NCBI GenBank assembly: GCA_008000375.1
Contig: SMOI01000171.1
Location: 1 to 23,524 of the forward strand
DNA: 23,524 nucleotides
Direction of reading: 5' to 3'
Origin: Poteriospumella lacustris
Taxonomy: Eukaryota; Sar; Chrysophyceae; Chromulinales; Dinobryaceae
The notes under the pieces were generated by a model. The model had not been told where the DNA came from, did no database searches, and saw only the letters and a list, made by a program, of their open reading frames with translations. A program made the position numbers and the translations under genes. Positions 17,299 through 23,524 of this stretch are shown in pieces (the first letter of the stretch is position 1; every line of letters starts with the position of its first letter).

Positions 17299-18321
17299 AT
17301 GAGTGTAAAAGCAGTGACAAGTGCTGCAGAATTGCTGCAAACACAAGAAACCGGAGCGAAAGTTGTGGTGTTCTTTTGGGCGCCATGGCATGAACCTTCC
17401 AAACAAGGAGGACAGCTTCATGAAATTGTGTCAGCCTTGGCGCAAAAGTTCTCGGGTATCACGTTTGTGATTGTAGAAGCCGAAGCAGTGCCAGAGTTGA
17501 GCGAATCCTTTGATATCTCCGTGGTGCCCACGTTCGTGACCTTGAATGGACGTGACGTGGTAGACAAATTGGAAGGCGCCAACCCTGCCGAGATCAATGT
17601 GGTCGTGAAGAAGTTGAATGGTCTTACTCAGTCAACTGTTACCCCTGCGGCTGCGGCCCCAGTGAAGACCCCCGAGGAGTTGAAGCAGGAACTGACCCAA
17701 CGTCTCGAACGGTTGATTGCCACCGCTCCTGTGATGTTATTCATGAAGGGCTCTCCCAGTCAACCACGCTGTGGATTCAGTCGTAAGATCGTCGAACTGT
17801 TACAAGCGGCTGAGATTCCGTTTGCATCGTTCGATATCTTGACGGACGACGACGTGCGTCAGGGCCTCAAAGAATACTCTGACTGGCCAACATACCCACA
17901 GTTGTATGTTCGTGGCACGCTAGCAGGTGGTCTGGATATTGTGAAAGAAATGGCAGAAGGTGGCAACTTGAAGGAACAATTGGGCGTACAAGATTTACAG
18001 TTGCCTCCACCGCCACCTACGTTGGAAGAACGTTTGAAGGCGTTGACGTACCAGGACACGGTGATGCTGTTTATGAAAGGATCCCCCGCTGAACCTCGAT
18101 GTGGTTTCAGCCGTAAGATCGTCGAAATCTTACAAACCGCCGACATTTCCTTCTCTTCGTTCGACATCTTCAGCGATGAAGAAGTTCGTCAAGGACTCAA
18201 GGAATACTCGGATTGGCCCACGTATCCACAGCTCTATGTCAATGGTTCCTTGGTTGGTGGTCTGGATATTGTGAAGGAAATGGCCGATGGAGGTGATTTG
18301 AAAGCTCAGTTGGGTCTTTAG
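17299..18321 (+). CDS. GLRX3: PICOT-type monothiol glutaredoxin (Trx-Grx-Grx)
   Basis: Single exon, 340 residues, about the same length as animal GLRX3. An N-terminal thioredoxin-like domain (about 1-110) has lost the CxxC pair: the site reads WAPWHEPS, as in PICOT proteins, where the domain is not redox active. Two monothiol glutaredoxin domains follow, each with KGSPxxPRCGFSRKIVE, the CGFS motifs being at 158-161 and 268-271, together with the WPTYPQLYV and GGLDIVKEM glutathione-binding stretches. Family members bind bridging [2Fe-2S] clusters with glutathione and act in cytosolic and nuclear iron-sulfur trafficking and iron regulation. The two Grx modules are very similar to each other, and the linker between them is Pro-rich. 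The ATG is in a good AAA context. Confidence 0.95.
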   Translation: MSVKAVTSAAELLQTQETGAKVVVFFWAPWHEPSKQGGQLHEIVSALAQKFSGITFVIVEAEAVPELSESFDISVVPTFVTLNGRDVVDKLEGANPAEINVVVKKLNGLTQSTVTPAAAAPVKTPEELKQELTQRLERLIATAPVMLFMKGSPSQPRCGFSRKIVELLQAAEIPFASFDILTDDDVRQGLKEYSDWPTYPQLYVRGTLAGGLDIVKEMAEGGNLKEQLGVQDLQLPPPPPTLEERLKALTYQDTVMLFMKGSPAEPRCGFSRKIVEILQTADISFSSFDIFSDEEVRQGLKEYSDWPTYPQLYVNGSLVGGLDIVKEMADGGDLKAQLGL

Positions 18322-18606
18322 AGACAATTACAAGAAGTAGCAATTTACACCGTTGAGTAACCCGGGTTATTAAGTAATTAGAAAGTACATGCAATACGGA
18401 TGAATGAAGCATGGTACATCCATGTGCGGTGCTGAGTGATATGTCTTACTGCTCCCAACAAGGATAGATGTCCATCAAGTTTGCGTTTCGGCTCGTTACT
18501 TCAGCCGCCGCCGATGCCGATCGCTTTGCGGCCGCCGGTGAGGCTCGATCAAGATTTCATTCAATTACTAGCGCAGTCAGAGTGTCTCACAGTTTCTTTT
18601 GCCTTG
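18322..18606. promoter_or_regulatory. Region between glutaredoxin gene and PAF1 copy A
   Basis: This 285-bp gap carries the 3' end of the glutaredoxin transcript and the PAF1 copy A promoter. An ATG at 18468 is in frame with PAF1, but copy B has no counterpart. A donor-like GGTGAGG at 18538-18544 and the acceptor-like TCTGTGTAG at 18607-18615 suggest a 5' untranslated intron instead. Confidence 0.4.
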
Positions 18607-19664
18607 TCTGTGTAGTTTGTATCATGTCTGCTGCACCGAAACTCGATACGAAGGGGTTCAACCTCAACATTCAGTTCCAAAACAACCTGCCGTCCACGCA
18701 CGGACATGGTCTGTACGCCAAGGTCGATTTCGCCGATTTCCATCCCGAAGACGCGCTTCGATATGGTCGTCGCACATCGTCGCTGGAAAAGAAACACATG
18801 TGGGAGGCCAGCGCCGATCCGTTCTGTGGCATGAAGATCAACTTGGTGGATCAGGACAAGTTGTTGCGGCACTCGACGGAGCCGGTGGACTCCGCCGACA
18901 TGAAGTTGTTGTATTCGCAGAAGCAGTCAACGTCCACATTGGGCAACAACGGCGCTCGAGGCGTGACGGACGACCAAAAGCCGTACTGGTTGCGCAACAC
19001 GACGTACCTGGAAAACAACCCGTTCAACAAATACAGCAACAACAACGAGGAAGAAGCGTTTGAAGCACACCGCGAATCGAGAAAGCGGAAAGTGGTGGAG
19101 GACATCTTCAGCAAGGAGAAAGTGGCCCAGACCTTCGCCAAGTGCGAAGAGGTCATCAAATCGGAGGGCGGCCCGAGAAAGAAAGGCAAAGTGGTGGGTG
19201 TGTTTCCGATCGTGCCCGATGCGTTGTTGGGCGTGGTATCCGCAGTCTTGGTGCGCTTCGACGAAGATTTGAGCAGCACGTTGAGCAGCGACAAGGCTGC
19301 GAACCGTCACACCATGGTGGTCAACACTCGCGAACCGCCAGCACGCGAGTTGGGAACGAAGGCCGGCGTGTTTCATTCCACCGTGGTCACGCCGGCTCGT
19401 GACCAAGACGAAGCGACGGAAGGTATCACGCATCAATGGTTCCGTGACTACCGAATGGAGATGCACGATGCGAATCTGGATGACAGCTACTTGCTGATCG
19501 TGGACCCGCAGGACAAGACGGCGAGGTACTTGCCGGTACGAACGCGAACGGACATGAAGCGGCTGGAGTTCCAGCAATCGGTTCCTCGCGATATCGATTT
19601 CCGGACGGATGACGTATGAGGCAGAGGACGCAGTAGACCCGACAACGCAGGAGGCGTGTGGAGA
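18607..19664 (+). repeat. Inverted-repeat arm A (PAF1 copy A)
   Basis: This 1058-bp stretch matches the reverse complement of 19915-20972 without indels. The only mismatch I noticed is T at 18616 (C in the other copy's sense strand). The arm starts at an acceptor-like TCTGTGTAG before the ATG and ends 45 bp after the stop. Confidence 0.85.
18624..19619 (+). CDS. PAF1: RNA polymerase II-associated factor PAF1, copy A
   Basis: Single coding exon, 331 residues starting MSAAPKLDTKGF. PAF1 is a subunit of the Paf1 complex, which travels with RNA polymerase II and promotes elongation and histone modification. Family features in order: a start rich in short hydrophobic blocks (NIQFQNNLP), YGRRTSSLEKKHMWE (48-61) matching the conserved 'TSLEKxHK' block, GMKINLVDQDKL (69-80), KPYWLRNTTYLENNPFNK (119-136) matching the 'WMRKTEYIS..FNR' block, a helical SKEKVAQTFAKCEEVIKS (163-180), and VFPIVPD. 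It is shorter than animal PAF1 (about 530) because the charged C-terminal tail is missing. The start at 18624 is chosen because it is the first ATG shared by both copies. An in-frame ATG at 18468 exists only here. Confidence 0.85.
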   Translation: MSAAPKLDTKGFNLNIQFQNNLPSTHGHGLYAKVDFADFHPEDALRYGRRTSSLEKKHMWEASADPFCGMKINLVDQDKLLRHSTEPVDSADMKLLYSQKQSTSTLGNNGARGVTDDQKPYWLRNTTYLENNPFNKYSNNNEEEAFEAHRESRKRKVVEDIFSKEKVAQTFAKCEEVIKSEGGPRKKGKVVGVFPIVPDALLGVVSAVLVRFDEDLSSTLSSDKAANRHTMVVNTREPPARELGTKAGVFHSTVVTPARDQDEATEGITHQWFRDYRMEMHDANLDDSYLLIVDPQDKTARYLPVRTRTDMKRLEFQQSVPRDIDFRTDDV

Positions 19665-19914
19665 GTGTCACTTGTAGTGGTTTATCGATGTAACGGTGTA
19701 TTTGTTCTAACTTCGATTCTCTTTTTCTCCGTGTCCTCTCTTTGCCCGTAAACGATGCTTCTGCAATCTGTTTTCAATTGATGATTTGAGTCTGTGCCTA
19801 ACCGTGAATGAAACTGATGAGGGAGAAAACCAAGAAATGGAAGTGCGAATAAGTCAATGTTAAAACATTACACCGTAACGATACCATCTACATCCTGCTT
19901 CAACTCCAAGGCAG
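19665..19914. other. Spacer between convergent PAF1 copies
   Basis: This 250-bp spacer represents the 3' ends of both genes. Its outer parts are diverged inverted relatives: GTAACGGTGTA near 19690 pairs with TACACCGTAACG near 19870, with small gaps. The original duplication therefore extended past the identical arms. The centre is AT-rich with no gene. Confidence 0.6.
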
Positions 19915-20972
19915 TCTCCACACGCCTCCTGCGTTGTCGGGTCTACTGCGTCCTCTGCCTCATACGTCATCCGTCCGGAAATCGATATCGCGAGGAACCG
20001 ATTGCTGGAACTCCAGCCGCTTCATGTCCGTTCGCGTTCGTACCGGCAAGTACCTCGCCGTCTTGTCCTGCGGGTCCACGATCAGCAAGTAGCTGTCATC
20101 CAGATTCGCATCGTGCATCTCCATTCGGTAGTCACGGAACCATTGATGCGTGATACCTTCCGTCGCTTCGTCTTGGTCACGAGCCGGCGTGACCACGGTG
20201 GAATGAAACACGCCGGCCTTCGTTCCCAACTCGCGTGCTGGCGGTTCGCGAGTGTTGACCACCATGGTGTGACGGTTCGCAGCCTTGTCGCTGCTCAACG
20301 TGCTGCTCAAATCTTCGTCGAAGCGCACCAAGACTGCGGATACCACGCCCAACAACGCATCGGGCACGATCGGAAACACACCCACCACTTTGCCTTTCTT
20401 TCTCGGGCCGCCCTCCGATTTGATGACCTCTTCGCACTTGGCGAAGGTCTGGGCCACTTTCTCCTTGCTGAAGATGTCCTCCACCACTTTCCGCTTTCTC
20501 GATTCGCGGTGTGCTTCAAACGCTTCTTCCTCGTTGTTGTTGCTGTATTTGTTGAACGGGTTGTTTTCCAGGTACGTCGTGTTGCGCAACCAGTACGGCT
20601 TTTGGTCGTCCGTCACGCCTCGAGCGCCGTTGTTGCCCAATGTGGACGTTGACTGCTTCTGCGAATACAACAACTTCATGTCGGCGGAGTCCACCGGCTC
20701 CGTCGAGTGCCGCAACAACTTGTCCTGATCCACCAAGTTGATCTTCATGCCACAGAACGGATCGGCGCTGGCCTCCCACATGTGTTTCTTTTCCAGCGAC
20801 GATGTGCGACGACCATATCGAAGCGCGTCTTCGGGATGGAAATCGGCGAAATCGACCTTGGCGTACAGACCATGTCCGTGCGTGGACGGCAGGTTGTTTT
20901 GGAACTGAATGTTGAGGTTGAACCCCTTCGTATCGAGTTTCGGTGCAGCAGACATGATACAAGCTACACAGA
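19915..20972 (-). repeat. Inverted-repeat arm B (PAF1 copy B)
   Basis: Reverse-complement partner of 18607-19664, equal in length. Sense and antisense frames translate identically between the arms, implying essentially complete nucleotide identity across the coding region. Confidence 0.85.
19960..20955 (-). CDS. PAF1: RNA polymerase II-associated factor PAF1, copy B
   Basis: Minus-strand gene encoding a 331-residue protein identical to PAF1 copy A, starting at ATG 20955. The sequence upstream of the acceptor-like CTGTGTAG (20964-20971) is unrelated to that of copy A. The in-frame extension there contains no ATG before reaching a TTG, which supports the MSAAPK start in both copies. The two genes are tail to tail with a 250-bp spacer between arms, so their transcripts could overlap at the 3' ends. 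The 5' side faces the Eaf6 gene in a divergent arrangement. Confidence 0.85.
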   Translation of the reverse strand: MSAAPKLDTKGFNLNIQFQNNLPSTHGHGLYAKVDFADFHPEDALRYGRRTSSLEKKHMWEASADPFCGMKINLVDQDKLLRHSTEPVDSADMKLLYSQKQSTSTLGNNGARGVTDDQKPYWLRNTTYLENNPFNKYSNNNEEEAFEAHRESRKRKVVEDIFSKEKVAQTFAKCEEVIKSEGGPRKKGKVVGVFPIVPDALLGVVSAVLVRFDEDLSSTLSSDKAANRHTMVVNTREPPARELGTKAGVFHSTVVTPARDQDEATEGITHQWFRDYRMEMHDANLDDSYLLIVDPQDKTARYLPVRTRTDMKRLEFQQSVPRDIDFRTDDV

Positions 20973-21409
20973 TAGGGCCTTGATGGAAAACGAAATGGTC
21001 TAAGCACGGTTTATTCTCATTGTCGTTCGAGGAGTTGCTCTTTGTTGTTCGTTCGCCTCGTTTCGTCGTCGTCGATGACAACAAACTAACAGGTGTACCA
21101 CAATCGTCCGCTGGTATAGTTCACACTACAATCATAATGGTGGTAGTGTTGTACATATATTCAATGTACTTTATTGCCTGTCGATAAACTGGATATGCAT
21201 TTATGTTATGCATTTTTCTGAACGTGCGTACTCCTTCTTTGAAATCAAATCGTCGCTTCAGCCTCGTCAGTCATCGGTGGCCAACTACACGAGTCATTCT
21301 CGTTTTTTAGATATCTGGGGAGAGTATCTGTACTGATTTTATTGTTGGATTCAGGAGGTAGATTTATTGAGTGCTTCTTTCATTGACCACGGATTGTGAC
21401 AACAGAGCA
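20973..21409. promoter_or_regulatory. Divergent promoter region, PAF1 copy B / Eaf6
   Basis: This 437-bp AT-rich gap lies between two 5' ends. It contains a small inverted repeat, GTACAT (21151-21156) and ATGTAC (21164-21169), and a directly repeated TATGCATTT near 21193-21214. A 5' untranslated intron of PAF1 copy B may occupy the left part. No gene was seen. Confidence 0.4.
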
Positions 21410-21946
21410 ATGACGACGCTTCTTCAAAAACGACGCAAAGAGTAGGATTTGCTCTCATCTTGCTTTGTTGATCGCTCTTTTATTAATGTTTTCCTTTTTC
21501 TTCTCGCCAGACTTCGGACAGAGCTCATTCAAATCGAAAAGCAGGTATGCTTTTCAATCGTTCGTCGTTTCTCTCTTGTGGTTGAGCTGTAATTATCCAC
21601 CATGTTTTAGATTTATGATTTGGAAACAGCATATCTTGACGAAACGAAGGATACAGGGAATATCTTCACGGGATGGAACATGTCAGCAAATGCCGAGAAG
21701 AGCAAGTCAAAGAAGTCCACGCAAAACGAAGACCGGCACTTTTCGCTGTCGTCCATCACATCGCCGGCATCACGGCGAGAAGAAAGTAAAAAGGTGAGCA
21801 TTAAAGACTGGTGGAGCCCTTCCGAATCACGATGGTTACAGACGATTGTGTTCTTTCTTTAGAGTGGAGGACAAGCTGGAAAGAAGACGAAAGAAGTGAA
21901 AGTGGAAGACAAAGAAGACGACGACGAAGAAGCCGATGCTAATTAA
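21410..21946 (+). CDS. EAF6: Eaf6/MEAF6 histone acetyltransferase complex subunit
   Basis: Four exons: 21410-21441, 21511-21544, 21611-21793 and 21863-21946, with introns of 69, 66 and 69 nt (GTAGGA, GTATGC and GTGAGC donors; all AG acceptors). The spliced protein has 110 residues. Its first 45 match the Eaf6 family closely: LLQKRRKDLRTELIQIEKQI, then YDLETAYLDETKDTGNIFTG and WN, corresponding to the 'L..KR..L..EL..IE.QIY.LE..YLE.T..GNI..GW' pattern. Eaf6 is a small coiled-coil subunit of NuA4-, HBO1- and MOZ-type acetyltransferase complexes. The Lys/Ser-rich middle and acidic C-terminus (EDDDEEADAN) are typical of nuclear proteins. Exons 1 and 2 are only 32 and 34 nt, so automated prediction may miss them. 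The gene is convergent with the JmjC gene, 37 bp apart. Confidence 0.9.
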
Positions 21947-21983
21947 ATTCATTCATCATTACACAGTCCTTCATAGGAACCAA

Positions 21984-23288
21984 TTATCCTCGTTGCCGAA
22001 GCTTATTCTTTTTCAAACCGAGACACTGGCGGATTTCTTTTTCGCCGACCATATCATCGGGAAATCCGCTTCGTGAATTGCATTGCGTTGAATAGTTCAG
22101 CGACACAATGTAATGGAACCAAAAAGACGGGAGGTACAACACCTCGCCGTTACGTAACACGGTATCAATTGCATCGACTTGAGCAAATCCGGCTTGTTTC
22201 GCTTGCTGAATATCACTCCAATCGATGACCGAATGACGATAGGAAGGATGGCGGGTATCCGCGATGATGCCCAGTTTTTCACAAGTTCGCGGCGGGGTGA
22301 TAATGTATCGTTTCGCGCCTTTCAACATGGCAATCATGTTTCTCCCCGAATCATAATGAGCCTCAGCGATGACACCCCGCATTCCAAATCGACACTGGAT
22401 GCCCTTGTTCTTTTGGACCTTGGTGACGAAGAAATTGTTCTTTTCCGTTGAGAATAGTCCCAGATCACGTGAAATGAACGTACGCCCACGTTCATGAGCA
22501 TCGGCGCCCGCCACAAAGTAATAATGAATGCTATTGTTGCTCAATTTCGTCGCTTCCGCTTCCATCGCCATACCCAGCCATTTCTTATACGAGACATCGT
22601 TCATCATTTCCGTTGGTGGAACAAAGTTGGGAACAGTGCGACGTCCTGTCCAGAACATAAAATGATTCGACTTTGCACGTTCCACGTGGAAACGGACTTT
22701 ATTTGGCTTGAAGTTGTCAGTGAGGTACTCATCCGACCACAAGATGGCGGTGTCTTGGAACTCCGTCACATTGAAGAGCTTGAATGGCATCTCCGCGTTG
22801 CGATACGCTTCGGCCATTTGACGTTCTTCGAGATTGCCGTAATCGAAGTACTGCAATCGTTCTTGAAATGTTGATGGTACTTCCGGAGTGTCAGGATTCC
22901 ATTCCGAGACAATGGACAGCAGATCACGAAACGGTAGTTTCGCCTCAGAAGGAGGTGGAACAGGTACCAATGGTGGGCGTATTTTGGTGATGATGTTGTG
23001 AAAATGATCCTTGAAGTACTGTCGCTGCGATGTCTCCCAATCTGAGACAGCGACTGGTGAAATCCGCGCAATCGCAGACGTTTCGTGCGTGAGAAGTGGT
23101 TGATCAACTGCATCATCACCAAATATGCTACTCAAGGCGTAAAATGCGTCATATCGACCGACGTAGTAGATCACTAGACAAAGAACTACAAAGATACCAA
23201 CTGCACTGACAATAGGAGTCGATGTAAGTCGACGACGAAGCAAGTAGCTGTTGCTACTGGGCTTTCTTTCATCATCTTCGTCCATCAT
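21984..23288 (-). CDS. Type II membrane JmjC/cupin_8 domain protein
   Basis: Single coding exon of 434 residues, starting at the first ATG (23288, MMDEDDERKP). A short charged cytoplasmic tail is followed by a transmembrane helix at about 22-43 (VSAVGIFVVLCLVIYYVG), then a lumenal or extracellular part. Residues about 225-420 match the cupin_8/JmjC fold: AEAHYDSGRNMIAMLKGAKR contains the HxD iron ligands (His311, Asp313), and NGEVLYLPSFWFHYIVSL supplies the distal His392. All three Fe(II) ligands are present, so a 2-oxoglutarate-dependent oxygenase is plausible; the substrate is unknown. The end, NYSTQCNSRSGF...IRQCLG, is typical of membrane-anchored members in protists. An acceptor-like TCTCTGCAG upstream hints at a 5' untranslated intron. 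Confidence 0.85.
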   Translation of the reverse strand: MMDEDDERKPSSNSYLLRRRLTSTPIVSAVGIFVVLCLVIYYVGRYDAFYALSSIFGDDAVDQPLLTHETSAIARISPVAVSDWETSQRQYFKDHFHNIITKIRPPLVPVPPPSEAKLPFRDLLSIVSEWNPDTPEVPSTFQERLQYFDYGNLEERQMAEAYRNAEMPFKLFNVTEFQDTAILWSDEYLTDNFKPNKVRFHVERAKSNHFMFWTGRRTVPNFVPPTEMMNDVSYKKWLGMAMEAEATKLSNNSIHYYFVAGADAHERGRTFISRDLGLFSTEKNNFFVTKVQKNKGIQCRFGMRGVIAEAHYDSGRNMIAMLKGAKRYIITPPRTCEKLGIIADTRHPSYRHSVIDWSDIQQAKQAGFAQVDAIDTVLRNGEVLYLPSFWFHYIVSLNYSTQCNSRSGFPDDMVGEKEIRQCLGLKKNKLRQRG

Positions 23289-23432
23289 TTCAAGTGGTGT
23301 GCGCAAGCGATACTGCAGAGAAAAGGATGCGACGAGACAGTAAATATATCGTCTCCAACACTTATTGCCCCCAAGAGTCGGCAAGAAAGCGGCGAAGAAA
23401 GAGAAAGAGGATGGCGGGCGACGGAAGAAACT
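23289..23432. promoter_or_regulatory. 5' flank of the JmjC gene
   Basis: Between the start codon and the microsatellite. On the coding strand it contains pyrimidine-rich sequence ending in TCTCTGCAG (a likely 3' splice site of a 5' untranslated intron) about 26 bp before the ATG, and no upstream ATG in frame. Confidence 0.35.

Positions 23433-23524
<92 letters not shown>
23433..23524. repeat. (TCG)n trinucleotide microsatellite at the window edge
   Basis: Uninterrupted TCG repeat, 92 nt or about 30 units, that continues to the last base. It lies about 145 bp upstream of the JmjC start. Its true length cannot be seen because the window ends inside it. Confidence 0.97.

Noticed and set aside
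18468-18623. N-terminal extension of PAF1 copy A from an upstream in-frame ATG
   Set aside because: The extension is absent from copy B, lies outside the conserved arm and precedes an acceptor-like site, so it is more likely an untranslated region or intron.
18927-19577. Long open frames antisense to PAF1, repeated at 20002-20652
   Set aside because: These are mirror frames of the identical PAF1 coding sequence, with no independent support.
23289-23384. N-terminal extension of the JmjC protein
   Set aside because: The open frame there begins with a TTG, not ATG, and runs through a probable 3' splice site.

Overview
This is nuclear DNA of a eukaryote, most likely a free-living protist with a compact genome. 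All proposed introns are short GT-AG introns (66 to 101 nt), intergenic gaps are small (only 37 bp between two convergent stop codons), and the genes are typically eukaryotic: ribosomal protein L15, PAF1, Eaf6, a CGFS glutaredoxin of the PICOT type, a calpain-like protein and a membrane JmjC/cupin protein. I cannot name the species. An amoebozoan or similar amoeboid protist would fit, but that is inference.

Left part (1-2.7 kb): an open minus-strand frame, possibly a gene end, runs off the left edge. It is followed by two RPL15 genes arranged tail to tail (453-1141 plus, 1574-2272 minus). Their coding sequences look identical inside ~770-780 bp inverted-repeat arms, while promoters and 3' flanks are related but diverged. 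The arms differ by a 10-nt indel in the intron.

Middle GC-rich block (2.7-12.95 kb): a four-exon calpain-like protein whose catalytic Cys position holds Glu and which carries three calpain domain III (C2-like) modules; a convergent minus-strand gene resembling the C-terminal region of Lines/LINS1; and, divergent from it, a gene for a 1574-residue protein with an N-terminal coiled coil, long acidic and low-complexity stretches and a C-terminal region resembling glycosyltransferase family 25 that seems to lack the acidic metal-binding motif.

Accessory-looking stretch (13-17 kb): an intronless aerolysin-type beta-pore-forming protein with an N-terminal beta-trefoil-like region; a 1-kb GC-rich, G-rich gap containing a 97-bp imperfect hairpin, G-quadruplex motifs and a small hairpin flanked by 8-bp direct repeats; and a Uma2-like PD-(D/E)XK nuclease-fold gene for which a small 5' exon can be recognised.

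Right part (17.3-23.5 kb): a PICOT-type glutaredoxin; a second tail-to-tail pair, two PAF1 genes encoding identical 331-residue proteins inside 1058-bp inverted-repeat arms with diverged flanks; a four-exon Eaf6 gene starting with two tiny exons; a type II membrane JmjC/cupin_8 protein; and a (TCG)n microsatellite that runs off the right edge. Genes here do not form one pathway. PAF1 and Eaf6 are both chromatin/transcription factors but are transcribed separately. The most striking pattern is that two unrelated housekeeping genes each occur as a homogenised inverted pair within 24 kb.
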